A stretch of 64,000 bases of DNA from Bacilli bacterium (lineage in GTDB: Bacteria; Bacillota_I; Bacilli_A; RF39; UBA660): assembly GCA_900768345.1 (NCBI GenBank), contig CAAGCO010000008.1, positions 1 through 64,000 on the forward strand, given 5' to 3'. This document shows positions 44,085 to 52,254 of the stretch, piece by piece (position 1 is the stretch's first letter; the number at the start of each line of letters is the position of its first letter). Below the pieces are notes generated by a model. The model was not told the origin of the DNA. It searched no databases and saw only the letters and a list, made by a program, of their open reading frames with translations. A program made the translations under genes and the position numbers.

Positions 44085-44604
44085 AATTAGCTTCGATTAT
44101 ACCGTAATCTCCATCATTTCTTTTATAAACAACATTTATCTTATCAGTATCTACATTTTTAAATACAAAGAATGTGTGTCCTAATAATTCCATTTGTGTA
44201 ATTGCTTCTTCTTCATCTATTGGTTTTAAGAATACTTCTTTTCTTCTTACTATTTTTTGTTCATCTTCTTCAAGTAAATCTTCTATCTCAGGCATAACAG
44301 CCATTTTAACTTTTTTACTAGTTATTTTTCCTTTATACTTCTTGAATTGTCTTTCTAGCTTATCTATAACTAAATCCATAGCAGAATATAAATCTTCATT
44401 TGTTTCTTCTGCTCTTATATTATATTTACCACTCCATATTGTAACTTCTACTTTTTGATCTTTTCCTTTTGTAGAAATTACTGCTTTTGCTTCAACCTCA
44501 TCATTATCATCTAGATATTTATCTAATCTAGATAACTTCTCCTTAATGTAACTATCAATTGCTTCGGTAACATCTATTTTATTACCACGGATATTATATT
44601 TCAT
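44083..44604 (-). CDS. hpf: Ribosome hibernation promoting factor, long form
   Basis: A 173-residue long HPF. Residues 1-100 are the ribosome-binding HPF/RaiA domain (MKYNIRGNKIDVTEAIDSYI, then QFKKYKGKITSKKVKMAVM). Residues about 115-173 are the C-terminal dimerisation domain (IVRRKEVFLKPIDEEEAITQ, then GHTFFVFKNVDTDKINVVYK), which joins two ribosomes into inactive 100S particles. It starts behind AGGAGGAAT and directly precedes secA, the usual Firmicute order. Confidence 0.96.
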   Translation of the reverse strand: MKYNIRGNKIDVTEAIDSYIKEKLSRLDKYLDDNDEVEAKAVISTKGKDQKVEVTIWSGKYNIRAEETNEDLYSAMDLVIDKLERQFKKYKGKITSKKVKMAVMPEIEDLLEEDEQKIVRRKEVFLKPIDEEEAITQMELLGHTFFVFKNVDTDKINVVYKRNDGDYGIIEAN

Positions 44605-44700
44605 ATTATTCCTCCTATCTAAAGCATAGCATAATTACAATAATTTATCTATAAAACTCTAAAAATTACACAAAAGTTTTACATTTAACAAATGACTAAA

Positions 44701-45558
44701 CTAATAAGTTTTATTCTCTCTATCATTATTCCATTTCTTTTTATATTTAAATCTTAATTGATAGAAATCTTCCAACTCATTAGCTCCATACATCTTTTTT
44801 CTCTCATCAAAATGACAATAAGATACATATTCATTCTTTAATTCTTTTAAATATTTCCTAACATCTCTAAATAATTTCTCTTTAGGTATTTTTTCTTTTA
44901 TAAGTTTTACTAATGCTGATTTATATGGTTCTTTATCTTTTTCAAATCCATAATATTTAAAACTACTTTTTTCTTTTGGCATATCTTTTTTAGATATATT
45001 TACTTCAGTAGTAGTAACTACAGATATTATACCTTTCTTAATCATTTCATCTATTTCTTCTTTAGTATATACTTTATCTCTATCTAAATCAGTATCAGTA
45101 AGTACTATTAAATATCCTTGGAAATTATCTTCCCATTCATCATAATCTTTTCCATGACCTTCACATTGTAGATATGTTCTAATCATATTAGTTTTAATAG
45201 ATACAATTCTTTTAAATGATGTATTACCAGCCATATTATATAATCTAATCATTTCATTAGCATCTACTTCACCATTAATAATAGAAGAATAATCATAATA
45301 TTCTTCAGTATCAAAACCTAATCTAGTATAGTAAACTCTATATTGTTTCATTTCACTTTCTTCATCAGTTGAAATTCTATATATTCTATTAATTATTCTT
45401 AAAAATTCATTTGAACTTATAGTATCATAGTTAGTTAATATATTTGTTATATCATCTATCATACTCATTAAATACTCTTTAACTTCACTAGGTTCATTCC
45501 ATATAAATTTATCAAAGAAATATTCATCAAATACTCCATCTATTCTTGCAATGTACAT
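44701..45558 (-). CDS. Hypothetical protein, 285 residues
   Basis: A soluble, charged protein with no membrane segments. Visible pieces include EYYDYSSIINGEVDANEMIR, a TSFKRIVSIKTNMIRTYLQC stretch, and a lysine-rich end. I set the start at 45558 because AGAGGTGGGAT lies just upstream; a frame opening 20 codons earlier lacks a site. It is the gene between the cold-shock gene and hpf on the same strand. I recognise no family. The location in a conserved housekeeping neighbourhood suggests a resident rather than acquired gene. Confidence 0.65.
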   Translation of the reverse strand: MYIARIDGVFDEYFFDKFIWNEPSEVKEYLMSMIDDITNILTNYDTISSNEFLRIINRIYRISTDEESEMKQYRVYYTRLGFDTEEYYDYSSIINGEVDANEMIRLYNMAGNTSFKRIVSIKTNMIRTYLQCEGHGKDYDEWEDNFQGYLIVLTDTDLDRDKVYTKEEIDEMIKKGIISVVTTTEVNISKKDMPKEKSSFKYYGFEKDKEPYKSALVKLIKEKIPKEKLFRDVRKYLKELKNEYVSYCHFDERKKMYGANELEDFYQLRFKYKKKWNNDRENKTY

Positions 45559-45610
45559 ATCCCACCTCTTAGAAGTTATTCTATCATAAATAATATTTGA
45601 TTCAAACAAA

Positions 45611-45632
45611 AAATACACATATGAGTGTATTT
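45611..45632 (-). terminator. Terminator of the cold-shock gene
   Basis: On the minus strand a perfect 8-bp stem AAATACAC/GTGTATTT with a six-base loop is followed by a T run. It overlaps the stop codon of the cold-shock gene. Confidence 0.75.
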
Positions 45633-45855
45633 AAGCTACCGCAGATAATTTAACTTCTCTAACATTAATTGCTTGACAACCCTTAGCAGTCTCAATTAAT
45701 GTAAATTCAACTATCTCTCCTTCTTTAAGTGACTTATAGCCTTCTTGTTCAATAGCTGAATAATGTACGAATATATCTTCATTTACTAATCCTTCATATT
45801 CAATAAATCCATATCCTTTGTCATTGTTAAACCATTTAACACGACCTCTACTCAT
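45631..45855 (-). CDS. csp: Cold-shock protein
   Basis: A 74-residue cold-shock domain protein. Both RNA-binding motifs are visible, RNP1 as NDKGYGFIEY and RNP2 as NEDIFVHYSAIEQEG, with the basic entry RGRVKWFN. It binds single-stranded nucleic acid as an RNA chaperone. The last residues VREVKLSAVA extend slightly past the usual end. It starts behind AGGAGGCAGAG and has a long spacer before it, so a structured 5' leader of the type common in csp genes is possible, although I cannot define one. It is divergent from agrB. Confidence 0.95.
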   Translation of the reverse strand: MSRGRVKWFNNDKGYGFIEYEGLVNEDIFVHYSAIEQEGYKSLKEGEIVEFTLIETAKGCQAINVREVKLSAVA

Positions 45856-45944
45856 TTAACTCTGCCTCCTAACTATGATACTTTTTCTAACAAGTAGTTT
45901 GTATTCACAATTACAATGATATCAAAATTATGGATTTAATCTTA

Positions 45945-46079
45945 TTTTTGTCATGAAAGTATCATTTTTTGTCATAAACTCATGAAAATCCAATAATTTA
46001 GAGACTAAAACTCCATTTAAAACAATAAAATCCGCATTTAATGACAAAAATAAATATTTTAAATTTAGAGAGTTATAAT
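45945..46079. promoter_or_regulatory. agrBD promoter region with 21-bp-spaced repeats (candidate AgrA sites)
   Basis: TTTTTGTCAT occurs at 45945-45954 and 45966-45975, exactly 21 bp apart, and once inverted at 46041-46050 (ATGACAAAAA). LytTR regulators such as AgrA bind pairs of short repeats on the same face of DNA, about two helical turns apart. A TATAAT at 46074-46079 precedes agrB with no good -35, as expected of an activated promoter. The repeats could also act at the divergent cold-shock promoter, for which ATGACA would be a -35 box. Confidence 0.45.
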
Positions 46080-46100
46080 GTAAGTGAAAAAAGGAGAGAG

Positions 46101-46709
46101 ATGAAGAATTTAGTAGTAAATGGTATTATGAGTAACATTAGTAAATATTATAGTTACGACAATATAAAATTAAGTGAAATAAAGTATGGAATTGAGTCAT
46201 TATATCTTACAATATCCAAAACAATAATAATATTAATAACTTGTACGATATTAAAAGTTATAAAGCCATTACTATTATTATTCATCTTTTACGGGATAAT
46301 AAGATTAACTGGATTTGGTGTTCATGCTAAAAAATCTTGGCACTGTTGGGTATCATCATTAACAATGTTTATAGGAATACCCATATTAATAACAATAATA
46401 AATGTTAATGATAACTTAATTTTAATAACTTATCTAATATGTATGTTATTAATGCTAAAATATGCTCCAGCAGACACAGAAAAAAGACCATTAATAAATA
46501 AAAAGAAAAGAATTATATATAAAGTATTAACACTAGTAATAACATTTATATATCTCGTAATATCACTTATATTAAAAAATCAAACCATAATAAATGCTTT
46601 ATACTTATCCACAATACTTGAAACAATACAAATACTTCCAGTCACTTATAAACTCTATGGAGTTAGATATAATAATTACAAAAATTATAAGAAAGGAGGT
46701 ACAATATGA
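46101..46709 (+). CDS. agrB: AgrB peptidase/exporter of the autoinducing peptide
   Basis: A 202-residue membrane endopeptidase that trims AgrD and forms its thiolactone. The catalytic His and Cys are in GVHAKKSWHCWVSSL, with the normal spacing of seven. Four or five hydrophobic segments are seen (for example LTISKTIIILITCTILKVIK, then LITYLICMLLMLKYAP). I set the start at 46101 because AAGGAGAGAG lies just upstream; 20 in-frame codons before it lack a site. It overlaps agrD by the four bases ATGA, so the two are translationally coupled. Confidence 0.93.
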   Translation: MKNLVVNGIMSNISKYYSYDNIKLSEIKYGIESLYLTISKTIIILITCTILKVIKPLLLLFIFYGIIRLTGFGVHAKKSWHCWVSSLTMFIGIPILITIINVNDNLILITYLICMLLMLKYAPADTEKRPLINKKKRIIYKVLTLVITFIYLVISLILKNQTIINALYLSTILETIQILPVTYKLYGVRYNNYKNYKKGGTI

Positions 46710-46822
46710 AATTATTTGCCACTATCACTGCTACATTAGGTGCATTCTTAGCTACTATCGCAACAGCTGGATGCTTAATAGTTTATGTAGATGAACCTGA
46801 AATGCCTGAATCAATGTTATAA
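46706..46822 (+). CDS. agrD: AgrD, cyclic autoinducing peptide precursor
   Basis: A 38-residue peptide that starts behind AAGGAGGTACAAT at 46706. Residues 1-20 are an amphipathic, hydrophobic leader (KLFATITATLGAFLATIAT), followed by AGCLIVY and the acidic tail VDEPEMPESML. This is the AgrD layout: leader, a core with the ring-forming Cys, and a conserved D-E-P-E-x-P tail that AgrB removes. Cys23 and Tyr27 would close a five-residue thiolactone (CLIVY); the N-terminal trimming point cannot be read from sequence. It overlaps agrB by 4 bp. Confidence 0.9.
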   Translation: MKLFATITATLGAFLATIATAGCLIVYVDEPEMPESML

Positions 46823-46831
46823 TAAATACTC

Positions 46832-46866
46832 AAAAAAAATCTAGAATTTATCTAGATTTTTTATTT
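46832..46866. terminator. Bidirectional terminator between agrD and agrC
   Basis: AAAAAATCTAGA-ATTTA-TCTAGATTTTTT, with A and T runs on both sides. It serves agrBD on the plus strand and agrAC on the minus strand. Confidence 0.8.
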
Positions 46867-48159
46867 TATAATAATTTTAGTTGTAAACAAGTTATTAACA
46901 CACTCTTGTTCCATCTTTAAATGTTTACTATTTTTAAGTAACATTCGAGCTATATGCAAACCAAATCCTCGATTGTTGCCTTTACTAGAATAACCCTTCT
47001 TATATAAAGATGATATATCCATATCCTTTTCTTTACAAGAATTAGTTACTTCTATAACAATACCATCTTTTTCATTATATGCATCAATTATTAATAGTTT
47101 ATCTTTAGTTTTTTCACTTGCTTCTATCGCATTATCTATAATTATTCCAAGTATTTTACATAAAGACACATATTCTTTATAATTCTCTTTTTCTAACTTA
47201 ATATTTACTTGTTTAGATATATTAATATTATAATTAATCTTTTTATCACTAGCTATATTTATTTTATAATAAACAATACCTTTTAAACCAGGTGGCAACT
47301 TATATATATTTTTAACTCCAACTGATTTATTACTACATGTCATAATAAAATCATCTAATGTTTTATCAAACTCTTCACTATTTTTATCTTTAAAACTCTT
47401 TAATGCAAGCAAGTTATTTAACATTTCATGTCTAATTATTCTATCTTCGTCAATTCTCTTTTCATATATAGTCATCATATCTAATAATTCTTCAGTTTTC
47501 TTTACTTCCTTAACAACTCTATATTTATTATATACAATCAAATATATTAGAAATAAAAAGAATAATAATAAAAATATACTATCGATATATTTCTTTGTTG
47601 ATAAATTGTTAATGGCTTTATATGAAATGGTAGCTACAGATAATAAACATAATATAAAAACTATACTAGTAATAATTGGTCTATTTAAATTATTAATTAA
47701 TCTTTTTACTACTTTATTTATTTTCTCAATAGATAAAAGACAATATGGAATAGCAACAGTTACTATAGAAAATAAGAACTTCACAAATAAGTTTTTATCA
47801 ATTATTTCAAGATTAAACATTTTAGTTGCAATTAAGAAAACATACAAAATCAATTCAGAAATACTAACTAACAAATAACAAAATGTTCCTTTTATAATAG
47901 TCAAATTAAAATCATCATTAAACACAATATAACAATTAATTACCGTAATTAAATACCCAATTAAAGCTCTAGAATAGCCCGAATTAAATTTAGTGTTAAT
48001 AGTAATTAATATACCAAATATCACTAAAACTATTACAGTCTTAAAATTAAATTTCATTTTATTTTCGCTACTAATTTTACTATACGACATACACGTAAAA
48101 AACAAAGTTAAAGATGAAAACATAGATATTATCACATACTTAAACCATAACATATTCAT
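46861..48159 (-). CDS. agrC: AgrC sensor histidine kinase
   Basis: A 432-residue histidine kinase of the HPK10 family. Six or seven hydrophobic segments fill residues 1-215 (for example VIISMFSSLTLFFTCMSY, VIVLVIFGILITI, FLLLFFLFLIYLIVY). The phosphoacceptor His is in DRIIRHEMLNNLLALKSF near residue 245; the N-box is CKILGIIIDNAIEASE and the G-box NNRGFGLHIARMLLKNS. It should sense the AgrD-derived peptide. It overlaps agrA by 20 bp and starts behind AAAAGGAGATAG. Here agrA precedes agrC, the reverse of the staphylococcal order. Confidence 0.92.
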   Translation of the reverse strand: MNMLWFKYVIISMFSSLTLFFTCMSYSKISSENKMKFNFKTVIVLVIFGILITINTKFNSGYSRALIGYLITVINCYIVFNDDFNLTIIKGTFCYLLVSISELILYVFLIATKMFNLEIIDKNLFVKFLFSIVTVAIPYCLLSIEKINKVVKRLINNLNRPIITSIVFILCLLSVATISYKAINNLSTKKYIDSIFLLLFFLFLIYLIVYNKYRVVKEVKKTEELLDMMTIYEKRIDEDRIIRHEMLNNLLALKSFKDKNSEEFDKTLDDFIMTCSNKSVGVKNIYKLPPGLKGIVYYKINIASDKKINYNINISKQVNIKLEKENYKEYVSLCKILGIIIDNAIEASEKTKDKLLIIDAYNEKDGIVIEVTNSCKEKDMDISSLYKKGYSSKGNNRGFGLHIARMLLKNSKHLKMEQECVNNLFTTKIIIK

Positions 48160-48856
48160 CTATCTCCTTTTTATGACTACGAGATACCAAATATTCAGAT
48201 TTACCATCTTTAAAATATACAATTTCTTTATTCCAATCTATTTTATCTACATTTTTAAAATTTATAAGAACACCTTTATTAGAATAAATAAAAAACTCGG
48301 GAAGTAATGCTTTAATATCTTTAATTGATATATTTTGATAGTAATCATTATCATATGTCACTATTTTAGTTTGTCTTCCTTCTCTTACAACATAATCTAT
48401 TGAATCTATAGGCAAAGTATAAGCAATACTCTTATATGTATATCTATAAACTTTTTCTACATTAAGCATTCTTAAGCATATATCTATATTTTCAGACACA
48501 TTTTCTTCAACAGAATTACATTTTCCAATAAAATCTAACAACTGTAATCTTTGTTTATATGCTTCATAATAAAGTGATGTATGAGCAGTAACAATAATTA
48601 TAGGACTTATCCAATTATTACATTCATTTCTAATATATCTAGCAATATCAATTCCATCACCACTAGGAAGTTCTAAATCTAAAATATATACAGTATTTCT
48701 TCTTTCATCTTTAATAGTTTTTAAGAGTCCAGGAGAATAATCATCAAATTCATTAATTTTAAAATCAATTTGATTACACATCATTTTACTAACAATAGTA
48801 TTAACAACTCTCTTTCTATGAGAAGTATTATCGTCTACAACCACAAAGTTAATCAT
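48140..48856 (-). CDS. agrA: AgrA LytTR response regulator
   Basis: A 238-residue response regulator. The receiver domain has the phosphorylatable Asp in VYILDLELPSGDGIDIARYI near residue 55-60 and the acidic pair VVVDDNTSHRKR at the start. The LytTR DNA-binding domain spans about 135-235, with TYKSIAYTLPIDSIDYVVRE and NKGVLINFKNVDKIDWNKE. It would bind short direct repeats such as those ahead of agrB. It starts behind AAGGAGACTATC and overlaps agrC by 20 bp, so kinase and regulator are co-translated. Confidence 0.92.
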   Translation of the reverse strand: MINFVVVDDNTSHRKRVVNTIVSKMMCNQIDFKINEFDDYSPGLLKTIKDERRNTVYILDLELPSGDGIDIARYIRNECNNWISPIIIVTAHTSLYYEAYKQRLQLLDFIGKCNSVEENVSENIDICLRMLNVEKVYRYTYKSIAYTLPIDSIDYVVREGRQTKIVTYDNDYYQNISIKDIKALLPEFFIYSNKGVLINFKNVDKIDWNKEIVYFKDGKSEYLVSRSHKKEIDEYVMV

Positions 48857-48886
48857 GATAGTCTCCTTATTTATATGTACATATTA

Positions 48887-48915
48887 ATAATACCACTCCT
48901 ACTTTACATTTTCAA
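48887..48915 (-). promoter_or_regulatory. Promoter of agrAC
   Basis: On the minus strand TTGAAA and TATTAT are 17 bp apart, about 30 bp upstream of agrA. This constitutive-looking promoter separates agrAC expression from the agrBD promoter. Confidence 0.55.
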
Positions 48916-48930
48916 CGAAAAAGCCAATAA

Positions 48931-48954
48931 AAAATAGATATTGCTATCTATTTT
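48931..48954 (-). terminator. Terminator of the LytM-like gene
   Basis: On the minus strand AAATAGATA/TATCTATTT with a four-base loop is followed by a T run. It starts at the LytM-like stop codon. Confidence 0.7.
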
Positions 48955-49585
48955 ATTGAAAATCACTTACTGATAAAGTATACATATTTTCAGGGTCTAT
49001 TGCACTTTCTTTATAAAATACTTCAAAGTGCAACATTGATTTATAATCAGATGGTAATTTTGGTTTAGCACTCATGGCAAATATTTCTCCTTGATGTACT
49101 TTATAACCGATAGAAACTAAAACTCCGTCTACATTACTATAAACTGATTTTAAGTTGTCATTATGTTTTATAGTTACAACTTTTCCATATACTTCGCTAT
49201 CTTCTATTGAAATAACTTCACCATCTAAAATAGCAACAATATCAAAGTTTTTACTATCTACATAATCAACTCCGTTATTTTGCATGTATGTGTCTTCATA
49301 TAGTATTAATGAATTTTCTTGTTTCTTCTCATCTGACTCAAAATCATAAAAATATCTACCAACTTTTACTGATTCTGCAATATATGGTTTAACTATTGTA
49401 TTTGTTTCAGTTTTAACAACAGGTGTAGTATCTTCATCAAAAACATTATCAATAGTAAATTTCATTTCTTCTCTATTTGTTAAATAAGTTTTTACACCAG
49501 AAACTACAAGTGTTGCACACAAAACCATAACTGCAATAATTCCAATATAAAATGTTGGTAATAAAATTTTAGAATATTTATTCAT
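48953..49585 (-). CDS. Membrane-anchored LytM/M23-like protein, catalytically degenerate (SpoIIQ-like)
   Basis: A 210-residue protein with one N-terminal membrane segment (about residues 9-30), a linker, and a LytM fold at about 105-205 (FDIVAILDGEVISIEDSEVY, GYKVHQGEIFAMS, and MLHFEVFYKESAIDPENMY). Active M23 peptidases use H-x-G-x-D, then Y-x-H and H-x-H. Here the first His is replaced (NNGVDYVD) and the usual tyrosine-histidine site reads VYSNVD, so it cannot bind zinc normally; only the H of LHFEV remains. SpoIIQ shows the same degeneracy and acts as a scaffold. It is followed by agrA and preceded by rpiB on the same strand. Confidence 0.8.
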   Translation of the reverse strand: MNKYSKILLPTFYIGIIAVMVLCATLVVSGVKTYLTNREEMKFTIDNVFDEDTTPVVKTETNTIVKPYIAESVKVGRYFYDFESDEKKQENSLILYEDTYMQNNGVDYVDSKNFDIVAILDGEVISIEDSEVYGKVVTIKHNDNLKSVYSNVDGVLVSIGYKVHQGEIFAMSAKPKLPSDYKSMLHFEVFYKESAIDPENMYTLSVSDFQ

Positions 49586-49634
49586 ATTTCACTCTCCTAA
49601 TAATAGAGTGAACCGTTTTTAAAATATTATACAT

Positions 49635-49658
49635 AAAAAGCATTGTTATCAACAATGC
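49635..49658 (-). terminator. Terminator of rpiB
   Basis: On the minus strand GCATTGTT/AACAATGC with a three-base loop is followed by TTTTTATG. It begins one base after the rpiB stop codon. Confidence 0.75.
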
Positions 49659-50093
49659 CTATTTATTTTCTAATTGAGCAATTTCTTCAATTCTTCTAAT
49701 ATGTCTTTCCTCAGTAGAATTTTTAGTATTTATAAATGCATCAACTATTTCTTCAACATTTGAAGTATATTCAGATAGTGCAATTACATTAGCCATATTA
49801 TGTTCTTTTGTAAGTTCTGCTTCACGAGGATTTGTTACTTTTCCACATCTAATTCCTTTTATTTTATTAGCTGCTATGCTCATACCAATTCCAGTACCAC
49901 AAATTAATATTCCTAAATCAACTTGCTTTTCATTAATGGCTGTACATAACTTTACAGCATATTCAACATAATCAACACTTTCACTATCATTAGTTCCAAA
50001 ATTTATACATTCAATATTCTTTTCATGTAGGTATTTTATTATTTTATTTTTTAATTCAACACCATGATGATCATTTGCTATACCTATTTTCAT
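49659..50093 (-). CDS. rpiB: Ribose-5-phosphate isomerase B
   Basis: A 144-residue RpiB/LacAB-family isomerase that interconverts ribulose-5- and ribose-5-phosphate. The start KIGIANDHHGVELKNKIIKY holds the substrate-binding DHHG, and GILICGTGIGMSIAANKIKG holds the catalytic Cys near residue 66. HNMANVIALSEY near the end binds phosphate. Length is normal. It overlaps the RDD gene by one base. It serves the nonoxidative pentose phosphate pathway. Confidence 0.93.
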   Translation of the reverse strand: MKIGIANDHHGVELKNKIIKYLHEKNIECINFGTNDSESVDYVEYAVKLCTAINEKQVDLGILICGTGIGMSIAANKIKGIRCGKVTNPREAELTKEHNMANVIALSEYTSNVEEIVDAFINTKNSTEERHIRRIEEIAQLENK

Positions 50094-50770
50094 TAATCTT
50101 CCTCTTTTTTATTTTTAGATTTTTTACTAGTTTTAACAACTTTAGCTTCTTTTATTTTAGTTTCTTCTTTATTTACTTCTGATTCAAATACAACTTTTGT
50201 ACCTGCAATCATATCATGAAGACCTTTGCCATCTTCTCTAAACATAATTAGAATAAATGATGCAGCCATTATAGCCATATCAACTAATTGAACATATTGT
50301 AAACTTGCAATATAAGCACTTTTAGAAAGAGTACTAATCAATACATCAGAAACAGTATTAGTAATTATACTATTTATTAATAAAGCTCTAATTAATATTT
50401 GATAAAACTTAGGTCTATTGTTATTAGAATCAACAACCTTTATTTTTAATAATTTTTTTCCTAATGTTTGGCCTTGATTTATATATTGAAATCCAACAAA
50501 ATATAATGCAGTAACTACTAATGTTATGACATTTGTGGCAAGGCCAGTTTTAGATAAATTATAAGATATATCATTTAGATTAGTATCATTTGCTTTTTCA
50601 GGATTATTCATAACCTCACCTGCAAAATCAATATATTCATTATATGCCTTTTGATATTCATCATATTTTGGATTTAGAAATTCAATTCTAACAAACATAG
50701 AACTTATTATTGTAATTACTATTAAGTCTACAATATAAGCACAAACTCTTCTTAACGTAGGTTTTTTCAT
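50093..50770 (-). CDS. RDD-family membrane protein
   Basis: A 225-residue membrane protein. LRRVCAYIVDLIVITIISSM at the start has the Arg-x-x-Asp pattern that names the family (R, then D in the first helix), and GQTLGKKLLKIKVVDSNN is the conserved loop. About four hydrophobic segments. The C-terminus is a highly charged tail of Lys and Glu. The function of RDD proteins is not settled; some are linked to ion transport. It overlaps rpiB by one base and the pgm-like gene by one base, so these three are one operon. Confidence 0.85.
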   Translation of the reverse strand: MKKPTLRRVCAYIVDLIVITIISSMFVRIEFLNPKYDEYQKAYNEYIDFAGEVMNNPEKANDTNLNDISYNLSKTGLATNVITLVVTALYFVGFQYINQGQTLGKKLLKIKVVDSNNNRPKFYQILIRALLINSIITNTVSDVLISTLSKSAYIASLQYVQLVDMAIMAASFILIMFREDGKGLHDMIAGTKVVFESEVNKEETKIKEAKVVKTSKKSKNKKEED

Positions 50771-52221
50771 TATTTATCTCCTTTTGGCTTTTTATACAAA
50801 AATGAGAAGAGACTTGTTTTTCTCTTAACAATTCCTGAATTACTATAACTGCCATTTATATTATGAACTATCGCATTAAGTAAATCATTTGTTGTTCCTT
50901 CAGATAAAGAATAACTTCCACCAGGTAGCCCCCTATCATAAGCTATAACCGGAACTCTAACAGAAAAATTAACTTTATGTAATTCATGCTTATTATTATA
51001 CATCTCTCTTTCTATTCCGTAAAGAGAAGATATGAATAGTCCATAATTATTAGCTAAAGTAAATTCTGCTACTTTTCCAATTACAACATCTATCTTTCTT
51101 AATCTATCTTCAATGTCATCTATTTTAACACATGTATCTATTTCATAATTAATAATAATTAATTCTTGAGGATAAGCTTTTAATGTTTGTATAACTTTAT
51201 CAGCATCATATATAAAACCATCATCTATTGATAAATATTTTAAATTTTCACTTATTGTATTTCTAAGACCAGTCATATAATAATTTATATATGGACATTT
51301 ATCTTTATCAGCCATTATTATTGCCTTTGCTCCAATAGATTCTATTGCTTGTAAAGCATATGTTGATGATACAGCAAAATTATACATAAAAGGAATTTGT
51401 CTAGTATCACATTTAACTGGAAATAAAGAATATGTTTTTATTGTTGATGTATCTATCTTTCTATATCTTTGTACTTCAAATTCTTTAAAGTATTTAGTTA
51501 TATCTATATTAGAATAATTAAAGAATAAGAAGAAATCATTATCATTAACACCAAATCCAGGGTTTACTGCAAATGTTCTAGCCATAGTTGGTATGGTTTT
51601 TGTTTGAAATAAAACCTCAACTTTTTTACTTAAATCTTTCCATTTTTCTCCAGCCTCAGTTGCTAATGTTTTTATAAAATCTTTAAATGCAAGTAAATTT
51701 TCTAAATGTTTATCCCCAGTTACTACACCAAGTTTAATATTATCACCAAGTTCATAATTTAATGTTGTAAAGTTTCTATCAATATCTTTATAATCATTTA
51801 ATGATTGTTGAGTCATAATTAGATGTATAAATATTTTTGATTTAATATACAATTGCATTTCTTTGATAAAGAATAATAATTGTTCAATAGTTCTATTATT
51901 ATCCCAATAACAAAATATATGTAATTTCTTACCATTATCTTCATTTAATTGAGAATATAAGTATTTCATTATTTGAGTATTCTTATATTCAGTAGTTGAT
52001 ATACTATTTTCAACTATACTATAAGATAATGGTTCTTTAATTCCAATACTAAAACTTCTATATCCACTTTTATAATCCAAATCATTACTAGATAAAGAAG
52101 AAAATAAACCTTCTTTAGTCAATCTATCCATATTTGGCATTAATTCAGCTGAATATATATCATAAGAATCTTTTTGTTCTATACCAAAGCCATTAATTAA
52201 TAGTAATATATTCTTCTTCAT
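50770..52221 (-). CDS. Cofactor-independent phosphoglycerate mutase-like pseudoenzyme
   Basis: A 483-residue protein whose order of strands follows phosphoglycerate mutase of the alkaline phosphatase superfamily, but with the active site lost. The metal motif LLILDGFG reads LLLINGFG. The segment around the catalytic Ser (normally QMGNSEVGH) reads DYKSGYRSFSIGI. The later motifs NYANPDMVGH and TADHGNAE are replaced by INYEIDTCVKI and ISSLYGIEREM, and the loop KYPHVTFFMSGG reads KCPYINYYMTGL. No metal ligand set remains, so it cannot be a normal mutase. It is one base after the Ca-ATPase-side intergenic region and overlaps the RDD gene by one base; a binding or regulatory role is likely. Confidence 0.65.
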   Translation of the reverse strand: MKKNILLLINGFGIEQKDSYDIYSAELMPNMDRLTKEGLFSSLSSNDLDYKSGYRSFSIGIKEPLSYSIVENSISTTEYKNTQIMKYLYSQLNEDNGKKLHIFCYWDNNRTIEQLLFFIKEMQLYIKSKIFIHLIMTQQSLNDYKDIDRNFTTLNYELGDNIKLGVVTGDKHLENLLAFKDFIKTLATEAGEKWKDLSKKVEVLFQTKTIPTMARTFAVNPGFGVNDNDFFLFFNYSNIDITKYFKEFEVQRYRKIDTSTIKTYSLFPVKCDTRQIPFMYNFAVSSTYALQAIESIGAKAIIMADKDKCPYINYYMTGLRNTISENLKYLSIDDGFIYDADKVIQTLKAYPQELIIINYEIDTCVKIDDIEDRLRKIDVVIGKVAEFTLANNYGLFISSLYGIEREMYNNKHELHKVNFSVRVPVIAYDRGLPGGSYSLSEGTTNDLLNAIVHNINGSYSNSGIVKRKTSLFSFLYKKPKGDK

Positions 52222-52254
52222 ATTTTCTTCTCCTATAATAATTATAACACATGT

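Noticed and set aside
46594..46794. A 66-codon plus-strand frame spanning the agrB-agrD junction
   Set aside because: It is out of frame with both agr genes, which have proper ribosome sites and clear family patterns.
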